Origin: Bacillota bacterium
Lineage (GTDB): Bacteria > Bacillota > Clostridia > Oscillospirales > Oscillospiraceae
Length of the DNA stretch: 50,896 bases
Assembly: GCA_022784505.1 (NCBI GenBank)
Contig: JALFUQ010000085.1
Span: forward strand, 1-50,896
Direction of reading: 5' to 3'
The notes beneath the pieces are model-generated. The model was not told the origin of the DNA. It saw only the letters and a list, made by a program, of their open reading frames with translations, and made no database searches. Shown here in pieces: positions 7,557 to 18,910 of this stretch; position 1 is the stretch's first letter, and the number at the start of each line of letters is the position of its first letter. A program made the translations under genes and the position numbers.

Positions 7557-8237
7557 TTGGCAATAATTTTTGTCAGGACAATAATACTATATTTTACTAT
7601 CCTTATATCGATGCGCATTATGGGTAAGCGGCAGCTCGGCGAAATGGAGCTGTCGGAATTTATCGTGGGCGCACTCATAGCCGACCTTGCCGCAACGCCA
7701 TTGCAGGATATAGGCACTCCCCTTTTAAACGGTCTTGTGCCGATATTCACTCTGTTTGCGCTCGAGATCATCATCGCAGGGCTATCCATGCGCAGTCTGA
7801 AGGTGCGCAAACTCGTATTCGGCAAGCCTGAGATCATTATAGAAAACAGCAAGATCGACCGCGAGAAGATGCGCAAAAACCGCTTCACGCTCGACGAGCT
7901 CATGCAGGAGCTGCGAAACCAGGGGCTATCCGACACAACGCAGATAGAATATGCGATACTCGAAACGAACGGTCAACTCAATGTCATTTTACAAAAATCC
8001 GAGCAACCGGTCACACCGTCGCAGCTCGGCATCCCTGCCGGAAGTGACGGCTACGCCCACATTATAATCAACGAGGGCAGGATACTCGACAACAATCTGC
8101 GTATGCTCGGCAGAGACAGAAGTTGGCTTGACAAGGAGATAAAGCGTCAGGGTGCGGCATCCGCAGAGGATGTGTATCTTCTCACGCTCACAGAGACAGG
8201 CAAGATATTCTGCCAGCGAAAGGAGCAGGCAAAATGA
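7557..8237 (+). CDS. DUF421 (YetF/YrbG-type) membrane protein
   Basis: The 226-residue protein has an N-terminal membrane domain of two to three helices (about 1-75), including the family motif RIMGKRQLGEMELSEFIVGALI. It continues with the soluble DUF421 domain: KPEIIIENSKIDREKMRKN, the LDELMQELRNQG helix, and IEYAILETNGQLNVI. The start codon is TTG, chosen because GGAGG lies 8 bases upstream and no in-frame ATG precedes the first helix. It overlaps the next gene by ATGA. Such DUF421/DUF4363 pairs are recurrent in spore-forming Firmicutes; the function is not established. Confidence 0.9.
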   Translation: MAIIFVRTIILYFTILISMRIMGKRQLGEMELSEFIVGALIADLAATPLQDIGTPLLNGLVPIFTLFALEIIIAGLSMRSLKVRKLVFGKPEIIIENSKIDREKMRKNRFTLDELMQELRNQGLSDTTQIEYAILETNGQLNVILQKSEQPVTPSQLGIPAGSDGYAHIIINEGRILDNNLRMLGRDRSWLDKEIKRQGAASAEDVYLLTLTETGKIFCQRKEQAK

Positions 8238-8614
8238 ACAGAGAAATTTGTGCGTATCTGCTGCTGTTAGCGCTGTTTTTAGGCTCTCTATATAACATCC
8301 ATGTCATGGACGAAAAGATAGGCTCCCTGCGCGCGGATGTGGGAAAAGCCTATGAAAGTGCGCAAAACAGCGACTTTGAAGATGCCGAAAGGCAGCTGCG
8401 CTCGGCAGCGGACAGGTGGCTCGGCATGGACGAGTATACGCATATTTTCATCCGTCACACGGAGATAGACTCGGCGACGGATGCGTTTTTCGATATGCTG
8501 TCGGACATAGCATCAAAGGACGCGGAAAGCGCCGAAGGCAGCTACCGAAAGCTTGACGCTCACTTAAAATCACTCATCACGATAGAGCACTTAAGCTTCG
8601 GCAGCATATTCTGA
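8234..8614 (+). CDS. DUF4363 family protein
   Basis: The 126-residue protein has one N-terminal transmembrane helix (residues 5-22) and an extracytoplasmic helical domain rich in Asp, Glu and Ala. It matches DUF4363, the usual partner encoded after DUF421 proteins. It overlaps the yetF-like gene by four bases (ATGA), implying translational coupling. Its stop abuts the nrdR stop on the other strand with no space for a terminator between the convergent genes. Confidence 0.85.
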   Translation: MNREICAYLLLLALFLGSLYNIHVMDEKIGSLRADVGKAYESAQNSDFEDAERQLRSAADRWLGMDEYTHIFIRHTEIDSATDAFFDMLSDIASKDAESAEGSYRKLDAHLKSLITIEHLSFGSIF

Positions 8615-9070
8615 TTACTTGTCGCTGAGAAGCTTCGTGAGTTCCTCCATGAATGTGTTTATATCCTTGAAGCTACGGTAGACCGATGCAAAGCGCACAT
8701 ATGCGACCTCGTCGACCTCCTTCATTCTTCTCATGACCATCTCGCCGATATCGACGGTGCTGATCTCGCGTTCAAGGGCGCTTTGCAGTTCCTGCTCGAT
8801 CTCGTCGGCGATCTTCTCGAGCTGTGCGAGCGACACGGGGCGCTTTTCGCATGCGCGCACCATGCCGTTTATGAGCTTGACACGGTCAAATGTCTGGCGT
8901 GAGCCGTCACGCTTGACGACGACCAGCGGCAGGTGCTCGATGATCTCATATGTAGTAAAACGCTTCTGGCACGCAAGACACTCTCTGCGTCTGCGTATGG
9001 TTGAGCCCTCCTCGGCAGGACGGGAGTCGATTACCTTACTTTCAAGGAATCCGCAAAACGGGCATTTCAT
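8615..9070 (-). CDS. nrdR: Transcriptional repressor NrdR
   Basis: NrdR is a zinc-ribbon and ATP-cone protein that represses ribonucleotide reductase genes by sensing ATP/dATP. The 151-residue protein shows the zinc ribbon MKCPFCG...[16 protein letters not shown] (residues 1-45) and the ATP-cone [20 protein letters not shown] (about 50-70). The start has GGAGG at good spacing. A match to the NrdR box lies between its promoter and start, so self-repression is likely. No nrd genes are in the window. Confidence 0.97.
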   Translation of the reverse strand: MKCPFCGFLESKVIDSRPAEEGSTIRRRRECLACQKRFTTYEIIEHLPLVVVKRDGSRQTFDRVKLINGMVRACEKRPVSLAQLEKIADEIEQELQSALEREISTVDIGEMVMRRMKEVDEVAYVRFASVYRSFKDINTFMEELTKLLSDK

Positions 9071-9106
9071 CTATGCTTCCTCCGAATGGACAAATTTTGG
9101 TCAAAA

Positions 9107-9122
9107 ACACTATATCTTGTGT
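9107..9122. promoter_or_regulatory. NrdR box
   Basis: ACACTATATCTTGTGT matches the 16-bp palindromic NrdR box consensus (ACACwATATaTwGTGT) at all but the central asymmetric position. It lies immediately downstream of the -10 of the nrdR promoter. A second box at the usual helical spacing was not found. Confidence 0.75.
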
Positions 9123-9152
9123 ATTATAGCACAATAACCCCTCAATTGACAA
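9123..9152 (-). promoter_or_regulatory. Promoter of nrdR
   Basis: On the minus strand the sequence reads TTGTCA, an 18-base spacer, then TATAAT. The -35 lies inside the last codons of rnmV. The start point would fall within or next to the NrdR box. Confidence 0.7.
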
Positions 9153-9720
9153 GGGCAAGAAACTCATCTCGGGTCATGAGGGCATTCAAGACATCCAAAA
9201 GCGCGTTTCCCGTCATTTTCTCGGGTAGGCCGAGCGTTTTCAGAAGCTCAGACCGCTTTTTTGCGCTGTCTGCCCTGCCGGTGTAGCCCTTGGCGTACAT
9301 ATCGGCTTTTGTGATGGAAGCTTTCTTATTCTCCGACACGCCGTCCACGGTCGCGCCGGCGGCAATAAGTGCGTCTAAAAGGACTTCCGGCTTCATGCCC
9401 TCTACACCGAGCTTACCCTCCTTGGAAGCCTTGGCCTTGCGGCGCTCCTTACCGTAAACGTCGGGAATATAAGCGTGCTTGAGGTACCTCGGGTCAACAC
9501 AGCCTTTAATAAAGTTGCGTATGACAAAGCCCGCTCCGTCAGAGTCTGTGAGCACTATCATGCCGCATTTTTCGGCAAGCGTGCGCAGAAGCTGCTGCTT
9601 TTCTTTGTTATTGAACACGCCGAAGCCGCTGGTTTCGATGATGACAGCATCAACTACCTGCGAAAGCGTATTTTTATCGTATCTGCCTTCGACGACGATT
9701 ACCTCGGAGATTTTATTCAT
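9142..9720 (-). CDS. rnmV: Ribonuclease M5
   Basis: RNase M5 matures the 5S rRNA precursor with ribosomal protein L18. The 192-residue protein begins with the TOPRIM domain: ISEVIVVEGRYDKNTL (catalytic Glu) and VLTDSDGAGFVIRN (DxD). The segment DPRYLKHAYIPDVYGKERRK and the C-terminal domain (about 105-192) follow the M5 family. The start at 9720 has AGGTGAG and overlaps the holA stop (ATGAATAA). A longer frame exists upstream without a ribosome site. Position in a comEC-holA operon differs from the tatD-ksgA neighbourhood common in Bacilli. Confidence 0.93.
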   Translation of the reverse strand: MNKISEVIVVEGRYDKNTLSQVVDAVIIETSGFGVFNNKEKQQLLRTLAEKCGMIVLTDSDGAGFVIRNFIKGCVDPRYLKHAYIPDVYGKERRKAKASKEGKLGVEGMKPEVLLDALIAAGATVDGVSENKKASITKADMYAKGYTGRADSAKKRSELLKTLGLPEKMTGNALLDVLNALMTRDEFLALVN

Positions 9721-10759
9721 TGGTCTCACCTGCGGCAATGCGCATGACGCACTCCTTCAAAAGCTCCCTGGGCTCTGTGCGGCTGCTTTTCATGGCGTAA
9801 TCCGTTTCAGCGCAAAGCTCCACGGCCCGCCTGAGCTGCGCCGGGCTGAAGCGGCGAGCGCTCGTCATGAGCTTTGAAGCAACAAAGTCGTGCTTTAGTG
9901 AGCAGGTCTTCATAAGATAATCCTTGCCCTGCCCGCTTTGAATGGCTACCGAGGCCGCGTAAAGCTGGCGCATTTGGTTGCCGAGCACGGCAAGTATCAT
10001 GATGGGCTCGTTGTTTTTATCATCCAGAAGCTCGCCCAAGAGCGACATGGCGGCATTATACTCGCCCCGTGCCATGCTCTCGGTCATGTCGAAAACGACG
10101 GCCTCGGGGATGTGGTGTGCAACGGTATTGACATCCTCGATGGTGACCTTATCGCCTTTAGCGTAGGCCGCAATCTTATTTATCTCTGGGATTAGCCCGC
10201 TCATTATATCGCCGCTGACGGTGATGAGTCGCTGGGCAGCATTGAGCTCAATGCTCTTTCCCTGTGCGGCAAAGCGCTTGACTATCCACTTGATAAGCGC
10301 ATCGCTTAATTGGGCGGTGACATGTATCTCAACACCCGCTTTGGCAAATGACTTATATAGCTTGAGGCGCTTATCCGGCTCAAAGCTCGGCTCACATAAA
10401 AAAGCCACGGTGCAGTAATCAGGGATATCACTTATAGCCTTAATGACCTCTTCGGCCTCAGAAAGCTTATTAAGGTCAACGCCGCGCACCTCGACCATGC
10501 TGCGCTCGGACAAAAACGGCACGGAGTCGATGGCCTCGGCAAGCGCAATGGCGGAAAAATCCCGCTCATTCAGCTTGCGGTAGCTGAAATCGTCCGCCTC
10601 GTCGCCGACGCATAATCTGCGCAGCTCGGCAAGGTACTGCTCTGCCAGATAGTCCTCCGGTCCCCAAATGAGGTACAGTCGCTGCGGACCTGACTGCCGC
10701 AATCTGCGTATGCTCTCGCCGTAATTGAATTTTTCTTCGGTTTTCGTCTTTCTAGCCAT
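9713..10759 (-). CDS. holA: DNA polymerase III delta subunit (HolA/YqeN)
   Basis: HolA opens the beta clamp in the clamp-loader complex. The 348-residue protein has the degenerate AAA+ layout: YLIWGPEDYLAEQYLAEL (about 28-45), the second segment RSMVEVRGVDLNKLSEAEE, and a helical C-terminal domain with DMTESMARGEYNAAMSLLGELL and IMILAVLGNQMRQLYAA (about 235-265). Weak Walker A and missing catalytic residues are normal for delta. Its ATG abuts the comEC stop (TAAATG), and its end overlaps rnmV by 8 bases, so the three genes form one operon. Confidence 0.94.
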   Translation of the reverse strand: MARKTKTEEKFNYGESIRRLRQSGPQRLYLIWGPEDYLAEQYLAELRRLCVGDEADDFSYRKLNERDFSAIALAEAIDSVPFLSERSMVEVRGVDLNKLSEAEEVIKAISDIPDYCTVAFLCEPSFEPDKRLKLYKSFAKAGVEIHVTAQLSDALIKWIVKRFAAQGKSIELNAAQRLITVSGDIMSGLIPEINKIAAYAKGDKVTIEDVNTVAHHIPEAVVFDMTESMARGEYNAAMSLLGELLDDKNNEPIMILAVLGNQMRQLYAASVAIQSGQGKDYLMKTCSLKHDFVASKLMTSARRFSPAQLRRAVELCAETDYAMKSSRTEPRELLKECVMRIAAGETNE

Positions 10760-13033
10760 TTAATCACCGCAATATATAACTATTCTTCCTCTTTCGTCGG
10801 TTCTGTATATCGTTATGCCGTGCTCGCGGAGCCGCTCGAGCACCTCGTCTGCCGGATGGCCGTAGTTGTTATAGCCCACGGATATTACAGCTTTTTCGGG
10901 ATCGGCCTCATCCAAAAGCTCCTCGCTCGTTGAATACTTCGATCCGTGGTGTCCGACGATGAGTATATCCGTGTCGGATAAATCCTGCGCATTAACGAGC
11001 TTGCGCTCTGTCGCCTCGCGCACATCGCCGGTTACGAGAACGCTCTCGTTGCCGATCTCGGCGGTTAACATAATGCCTCTATCGTTCTTATCGCCCTTGT
11101 CGAAGGGAGCATAGAGCTTCAGGCTGATGCCGCCTGCGTTAAGCTCGGTATCACGGGAAATGTACATGAGCCCTACATGGTTATCATGGGCGGCGGCAAC
11201 GAGCTCGGATAGCACTCCGTCGTCTATATAACCGACATACTCGGGCAAAACGAGCGTACCGACCTTTACCGTATTCATGAGCCGCACGACACCGTTTATA
11301 TGGTCAGAGTGCAGATGCGTGAGGATCAGGCAGTCAATTTTCCATCTGCCGCTTGCGAGCAGATACTGCCCTACCTCGCTGCCGGCGTTTGTCATCGTTC
11401 CTCGGCTGCCGCAGTCGATGACCGCAGCGTGCTCGCCTTCGGTCACGGCGATGCATTGGCCGCTGCCAACATCCATTACGCTGAGCGTGCCGGTGTCGTT
11501 GAGCATGTCCGCTCTGGTCTGCAAGAACACGCCGAGCAGCGCTATAAGGCTCAAGGCCGCAGGTATCAAGGGATTAAGCCGTTTGACCTTTCTGCGCACA
11601 AAGTACCATACGGTAAAGGCTGCGTACACAAAGGCTAGCCACAAAACGGCGTACAGGTTCTCGGTATACACCGCCGAATACGGCAAGCGGGCAAGCCCCT
11701 TGACTACGAAGGCAATATACCGAACGAGATACGCAAGCACCCCTGCCGCAAGCGCGGCAAGCGGTTTGATCACAAAGCCTATAAGGCACACGGCGTATCC
11801 GCCGACAAACAATACAGATACCGCCCACAGGCAGAGTATATTCGTTATCGGCATCAGGAGCGAAACATAGCCGAAGTGTACCGCAATAAGCGGCACGGAA
11901 AACACCGTTACGCTAAGCGAGCTTGACAGCGAGCCTATAAGATAGCTGCGCAGTCTGCCCTTGCCTTTAATATGCGTGTTCAGCCAATCATACACAGGCT
12001 GCGCGAACAGATAGATTCCAGCCATTGCCGAAAACGACAGCTGGAGTGAGACACTTCCGGCGGCAAAGGGGTTCGCGGCCAAGATAAGTGCAAGAGCAAA
12101 GCATAGACTCGTCGTTCGGTCATTCTCCCTGCCGAAAACTGGCGCAAGCAGGAAAACAGATAGCATTATGCCGGCACGCACCGCCGACGGTGATGAGCCC
12201 GACATGACGACGAATGCCCAAATGAGCGTCAGGCACAGCAGCGATGTTCTTCTGCTTCTGCCCATGACGAGCTGCAAAAATGCAACTAAAAATGACACAT
12301 GCATGCCCGATATTGCGACGGCGTGGGCAAGTCCTGAAACACCCATTGCCGAATACAGCGCATCGTCGTTATAATACTCGCTTCTATCGCCGGTCAAGAG
12401 TGCCAGCATAAACGGTGCGGCATCCTGCGGAAATACGCTTTTTATCTGCGTGCGCAGGGCTTTGCCTATCCGCTGCGGCAGAAATTTTACCGAGCCGCCG
12501 TGCGATATCAGCTCTGCTTCTTCAAGATTGCCGATGGCGTAAATTCCGTCGGATATGCAATTGTCGACCTCTTCGCCGTATCTTGTCGCCGCCGATCGGA
12601 AGCGAAGCTTAACACTCAGCATATCGCCGGGCTCAACGTCCGTCAGCTTATGGTCGTAGTCATATATTGCGGTTTTAACTTGCGGAACTCCGTCGGTTTT
12701 AAGCTTGACATTTATACGGCTGCAATAATCGTAGTGCATTGGGTAATCAAGCACTTGTACCTGAACGGTCAGGGTCTTGCCCGTCAGCTCCTCGCACGGA
12801 ATGACCGTGCTGTCGTAATGATATTTATAACCCAGAAAGCCTATCGCAGCGGCGAGCGCCGCAAGCAAAATGCGCTTTCTTGCATTTCCCTTAAAAAGCA
12901 GGCCGGGTAATGCCGCGGCCGCAGCCAAAACAACTGCGGTCAAAAGGGTCTCATACGGCAAAATATAGTGTGCTGCAAAGACAGACGCAGCATATCCAAT
13001 TGAAAAGATCGCCAGCTTCCTGACACTTTTCAT
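10760..13033 (-). CDS. comEC: ComEC/Rec2 competence DNA channel with metallo-beta-lactamase domain
   Basis: ComEC is the membrane channel that takes up single-stranded DNA. The 757-residue protein has an N-terminal DUF4131 region (about 1-170: three helices and an OB-like segment), the Competence domain (about 190-480) with GDRSEYYNDDALYSAMGVSG and LAHAVAISGMHVSFL, and a C-terminal metallo-beta-lactamase domain (about 525-757). The last has LTHLHSDHINGV at about 570 and GHHGSKYST. All three usual domains are present, so it looks intact. The start has GGAG. It heads the comEC-holA-rnmV operon; dprA is also in the window. Confidence 0.96.
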   Translation of the reverse strand: MKSVRKLAIFSIGYAASVFAAHYILPYETLLTAVVLAAAAALPGLLFKGNARKRILLAALAAAIGFLGYKYHYDSTVIPCEELTGKTLTVQVQVLDYPMHYDYCSRINVKLKTDGVPQVKTAIYDYDHKLTDVEPGDMLSVKLRFRSAATRYGEEVDNCISDGIYAIGNLEEAELISHGGSVKFLPQRIGKALRTQIKSVFPQDAAPFMLALLTGDRSEYYNDDALYSAMGVSGLAHAVAISGMHVSFLVAFLQLVMGRSRRTSLLCLTLIWAFVVMSGSSPSAVRAGIMLSVFLLAPVFGRENDRTTSLCFALALILAANPFAAGSVSLQLSFSAMAGIYLFAQPVYDWLNTHIKGKGRLRSYLIGSLSSSLSVTVFSVPLIAVHFGYVSLLMPITNILCLWAVSVLFVGGYAVCLIGFVIKPLAALAAGVLAYLVRYIAFVVKGLARLPYSAVYTENLYAVLWLAFVYAAFTVWYFVRRKVKRLNPLIPAALSLIALLGVFLQTRADMLNDTGTLSVMDVGSGQCIAVTEGEHAAVIDCGSRGTMTNAGSEVGQYLLASGRWKIDCLILTHLHSDHINGVVRLMNTVKVGTLVLPEYVGYIDDGVLSELVAAAHDNHVGLMYISRDTELNAGGISLKLYAPFDKGDKNDRGIMLTAEIGNESVLVTGDVREATERKLVNAQDLSDTDILIVGHHGSKYSTSEELLDEADPEKAVISVGYNNYGHPADEVLERLREHGITIYRTDERGRIVIYCGD

Positions 13034-13063
13034 ATCCGAATCTCCACTGAGCTTTATCTAATC

Positions 13064-13099
13064 AAAAAAGCAGAAAGTCACAGGGCCTTCTGCTTTTTT
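13064..13099 (-). terminator. Terminator after the HIT gene
   Basis: Arms AAAAAAGCAGAA and TTCTGCTTTTTT pair around a 12-base loop, giving a T6 tract on both strands. It ends the mltG-U32-alaS-HIT transcript and isolates comEC. Confidence 0.85.
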
Positions 13100-13111
13100 C
13101 GTTTTTTGTTT

Positions 13112-13453
13112 TTATGCCATTGTCTCGTCGAGCTTCTTGCCGCCGAGAATGTGGAAGTGCAGGTGCTTGACGGTCTGTCCGCCATCCTCGCCGCAATTAT
13201 TGACGACGCGGTAGCCATTGGTGAGCCCTTCGGCCTTTGCTATCTTTGCAATAGCCTCAAAGCACTTTGCAACAAGCGTGGAGTTATCAGCGTTTATCTC
13301 GTCGGCGCAGCAGATGTGCTGCTTGGGCAGTACCAGAACATGCACAGGTGCCTGCGGGTTTATATCACGGAAGGCGAAAACATACTCGTCCTCATACACC
13401 TTGGTCGAGGGTATCTCTCCCGCTATGATCTTGCAAAACAGACAATCGTTCAT
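13112..13453 (-). CDS. HIT family nucleotide hydrolase (HinT-like)
   Basis: The 113-residue protein is a HinT-type purine nucleoside phosphoramidase/hydrolase. It shows CLFCKIIAGEIPSTKVYEDE at the N-terminus (a Cys pair as in zinc-bearing HinT), the AFRDINPQAPVHVLVLPKQH strand region, and the histidine triad HLHFHILGG (residues about 98-106). It lies 16 bases after alaS with a GGAG site. HinT proteins hydrolyse aminoacyl-adenylates made by tRNA synthetases, so co-transcription with alaS is functionally suggestive. Confidence 0.95.
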   Translation of the reverse strand: MNDCLFCKIIAGEIPSTKVYEDEYVFAFRDINPQAPVHVLVLPKQHICCADEINADNSTLVAKCFEAIAKIAKAEGLTNGYRVVNNCGEDGGQTVKHLHFHILGGKKLDETMA

Positions 13454-13469
13454 CGTTTTCTCCTTTCAT

Positions 13470-16136
<2,667 letters not shown>

Positions 16137-16148
16137 CTTTATCTCCTT

Positions 16149-17354
16149 CTACTTTATCCTTCTGAGTATTGACAGTGCACTGCATTTAACGGGCAGGCGC
16201 ATTTTAAACTTCATCATCGCGTGGGGCGTTGCCGCGATCGCTTCACCGTTTCCGTCCCAAAGCTCGGTCACGGTAAAGGGGATGGGCTCGCCTTCGTTTG
16301 TTAATAGCTCCACCGTGTCGCCGATACAGAAGCGGTTGCGCTGGGTAAGCTCGGCAAGACCGTCTTCGGTGCAGCTTTCGACGACTGCGCAGACATACGC
16401 GTCGGAAAAATAGCTTGCCTCGGCAAAGTGCTGGCCCGGGTCACCATAGTAAAAGCCGGTGCAATACGGCCTGTGGCTGACCTTATTGAGCTCATCTATC
16501 CATACCTGCGGAAGCGCTTCGCCCTTTTGGGCATAGTCTATGGCATGGCGATAGGCATTCGTGACGGCGGCGGCGTAGTAGGCAGATTTCATTCTGCCCT
16601 CTATCTTGAAGCTCGTAACACCTGCATCGATAAGCTCAGGGATGTGCTCGATCATGCACATGTCGCGGGAGTTCATGATGTGAGTGCCGTTGTCCTCGCT
16701 TATCTCGAAATACTCGCCCGGTCGCTTTTCCTCGACAAGGTGGTACTTCCAGCGGCAGGGCTGCGCGCATGCGCCGCGGTTTGCGTCTCTGCCGGTCAAG
16801 TAGTTTGACAGCAGGCAGCGGCCGGAAAACGACACGCACATAGCACCGTGCACAAAGGCCTCTATCTCAAGCTCCTTGGGGGTATTGGCGCGTATCTTTC
16901 GGATATCCTCCATGGGCGTTTCCCGCGCAAGAACCACGCGGTCGGCTCCCATATTAAACAGCACATTAGCCGTTGCGCTGTTTATAACACCGAGCTGGGT
17001 GCTGACATGCCTGGATACCTTGGGGGCGTACTTTTCAGCCGCCGCCATAACGCCGAGATCCGCGATTATAAACGCATCGACCCCCGCGTCCTGCGCCTGC
17101 TCGAGAAACTCCGGCAGCTGCGAAAGCTCGTCCTCCCTCGGCAGAGTGTTGCAGGTCATGTGCACCGCCGTGCCGTTTGCGTGGGCAAGCTCTGTTGCTA
17201 ATTTAAGCTCGGGAAATGTAAAATTCCCTGCGGCTGCACGCATGCCGAACTGCGTTCCGGCAAGGTACACAGCGTCAGCGCCGTAGTGCAGCGCCATTTG
17301 CAGACGCTCGAGATCACCTGCCGGAGCAAGTAATTCAGTCTTAGGTTTAATCAT
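16149..17354 (-). CDS. U32 family peptidase-like protein (TrhP/YrrO-type)
   Basis: The 401-residue protein carries the U32 start LLAPAGDLERLQMALHYGAD and the family signature FSGRCLLSNYLTGRDANRGA followed by CAQPCRW (about 170-200). It continues with IEGRMKSAYYAAAVTNAYR and a C-terminal U32-associated beta domain. Members encoded next to mltG/alaS in Firmicutes (YrrN/YrrO) act in prephenate-dependent tRNA U34 hydroxylation rather than proteolysis. That role is inferred from family and synteny. Its start overlaps the mltG stop by 8 bases (ATGATTAA). Confidence 0.9.
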   Translation of the reverse strand: MIKPKTELLAPAGDLERLQMALHYGADAVYLAGTQFGMRAAAGNFTFPELKLATELAHANGTAVHMTCNTLPREDELSQLPEFLEQAQDAGVDAFIIADLGVMAAAEKYAPKVSRHVSTQLGVINSATANVLFNMGADRVVLARETPMEDIRKIRANTPKELEIEAFVHGAMCVSFSGRCLLSNYLTGRDANRGACAQPCRWKYHLVEEKRPGEYFEISEDNGTHIMNSRDMCMIEHIPELIDAGVTSFKIEGRMKSAYYAAAVTNAYRHAIDYAQKGEALPQVWIDELNKVSHRPYCTGFYYGDPGQHFAEASYFSDAYVCAVVESCTEDGLAELTQRNRFCIGDTVELLTNEGEPIPFTVTELWDGNGEAIAATPHAMMKFKMRLPVKCSALSILRRIK

Positions 17355-18558
17355 AATCCTGCTTTGCTACAAAGGCTTCAAATGCGCTGCTGCTGGTGAA
17401 ATATTCGTGGCTGCCGGTAGACGAATTGAGTGCATAGAACATGTAGTTTGTCTTATCCGGCTGGAGCGCCGCCTTTATAGACGCCATGCCCGGGGAGCAT
17501 ATCGGCGTGGGCGGCAGGCCCTTCTTGATGCGGGTATTGTAAGGCGAATCCTTCTGGAGCATTTCCTTTGTCGGCGCGCCCTCGTGGTCGGGGTACTCGT
17601 ACAGCGAGGTCGAGTCTATCTGAAGCGGCCACTTGGCATCAAGACGGTTATAGATGACCGACGCGACTTTGTATCGGTCGGCATTATCAGACGCTTCCTT
17701 CTCGATCATAGACGCGATAGTAATGATCTCTCGCATGCTGTAGCCGCTTTCCTGCTGCCATTCGAGCATTTCGGCGGTCATCTTGTAATGGAAGGCCTCA
17801 AGCAACTTATTTATAGCGCTGGATGCGGGCATACCCTCGTAGAACTCATAGGTATCCGGGAACAGGAAGCCTTCGAGGCGGCTCGCGTCGCCCTTTTCAA
17901 TGCCCTCAAGGAATGAATAGTTAAAGGTCGCATTCGCCGCAGCGTCCATGAGATCATCATAGTTGCAAACGCCCTCTGCATCGAGCTTTTTGAAGATATC
18001 ATGCATCGTGTAGCCCTCGGGGAAGGTTATCTTGAGAGCAACCATCGCACCGGAGCCGGTCTGCATTTTCATGACGAGCGCGCGGTAATCGTAGCTGGAC
18101 TTGAGCTCATAGGTGCCCGGGTCAAGCTTTTCGTCGGCATTGGAGAAGCCGCAGTAGAGCTTGAACAGCCACTTATACTTGATGATGCCCGCATCCTTGA
18201 GCTTATCGGCGACATAGTTTATATCGGCAGTGTGAGCCTTTTTCGTGACTTCCTTACCGTCGGAGTCCTTCTCGGTGTACTCGGTATACTCAAACGAGCT
18301 CTTTTCCAGGACTACCGTTGCCTCGACATCGTCGGACTTGAGCGCCAGGATATCCGTCGCGGCAGACCATGCAAGGCAGGCTAAAATGACGCTTACGCTG
18401 ACGACAAAAACGAAATACATAAGTCCGCTGAACTTGGGCTTGCTCTTATTCCCGGTGTTGTTCACCGGAGTCTGAGCATGGCCTGCTCCAGAGGACATTT
18501 TGACATTCACTTTGCCGCTTTCGCCCTTCTTTTCATTACCATTTTTCTTTTCGTTCAT
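17347..18558 (-). CDS. mltG: Endolytic murein transglycosylase MltG (YceG-like)
   Basis: MltG cleaves nascent glycan strands and sets peptidoglycan chain length. The 403-residue protein has a charged cytoplasmic tail with Lys, Asn and Gly (1-42), one transmembrane helix (about 45-67), a LysM-like region (about 115-165) and the YceG catalytic domain. The last has ITIASMIEKEASDNADR (the Glu in IEKEA is catalytic), VASVIYNRLDAKWPLQIDST, and the C-terminal PYNTRIKKGLPPTPICSPG. The layout is intact. It heads the operon mltG-U32-alaS-HIT, a variant of the yrr cluster of Bacilli. Confidence 0.95.
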   Translation of the reverse strand: MNEKKNGNEKKGESGKVNVKMSSGAGHAQTPVNNTGNKSKPKFSGLMYFVFVVSVSVILACLAWSAATDILALKSDDVEATVVLEKSSFEYTEYTEKDSDGKEVTKKAHTADINYVADKLKDAGIIKYKWLFKLYCGFSNADEKLDPGTYELKSSYDYRALVMKMQTGSGAMVALKITFPEGYTMHDIFKKLDAEGVCNYDDLMDAAANATFNYSFLEGIEKGDASRLEGFLFPDTYEFYEGMPASSAINKLLEAFHYKMTAEMLEWQQESGYSMREIITIASMIEKEASDNADRYKVASVIYNRLDAKWPLQIDSTSLYEYPDHEGAPTKEMLQKDSPYNTRIKKGLPPTPICSPGMASIKAALQPDKTNYMFYALNSSTGSHEYFTSSSAFEAFVAKQDYD

Positions 18559-18736
18559 AGGGTTCCCCTTCTTGCGGCCACAGCGGCTTTAAGCGCTGTA
18601 ACCGTTGATAACTGATTTGCATATTATGTTTCAGACACAGGTTTTCTGTGTATCGACTGCTGATTTGCCGCGTCATTTAGTCCGCCGCACCGGACATCGA
18701 TCACGGAATTTTTAAGTGCGGAGAAAGGTCAAAACT
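18559..18736. other. Divergent intergenic region between mltG and the Cys-rich mini-protein
   Basis: The 178-base region must hold promoters in both directions, but no clear -35/-10 pair with standard spacing was found. It contains an inverted repeat ACACAG-GTTTT-CTGTGT around 18635-18651 that could be an operator. The minus-strand mltG start has a GGGGAA site; the plus-strand gene has GGAGAAAGG. Confidence 0.4.
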
Positions 18737-18874
18737 ATGTTCTGCAATAACGGAAATAACAGCTGCTTCTGGATAATCATTATCCTGCTCATCCTGTTCT
18801 GCGGCTGCGGCAACGGCTGCGGCTGCTCGGGTAGCAACGACAACGGCTGCGGCTGTGGCTGCGGCTGCAACTGA
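18737..18874 (+). CDS. Gly/Cys-rich single-helix membrane mini-protein (HCB-type)
   Basis: The 45-residue product starts MFCNNGNNSCFW, has a hydrophobic stretch of Ile and Leu (residues 13-20), then a tail of repeated Gly-Cys dipeptides with 11 cysteines between residues 22 and 44. Coding is supported by GGAGAAAGG 7 bases before ATG, a stop followed 12 bases later by a strong terminator, and the alternating GGC TGC pattern. Similar short proteins in gut Clostridia are often labelled high-cysteine or chorion-like. The function is unknown; metal binding, spore coat or a modified peptide are possible. Confidence 0.7.
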   Translation: MFCNNGNNSCFWIIIILLILFCGCGNGCGCSGSNDNGCGCGCGCN

Positions 18875-18886
18875 TAGTACTACAGC

Positions 18887-18910
18887 AAGGCTCCTTCGGG
18901 AGCCTTTTTT
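18887..18910 (+). terminator. Terminator of the Cys-rich mini-gene
   Basis: AAGGCTCC-TTCG-GGAGCCTT is a perfect 8-bp stem with the stable UUCG-type tetraloop, followed by six Ts. It ends next to the convergent fthC stop. Confidence 0.93.
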
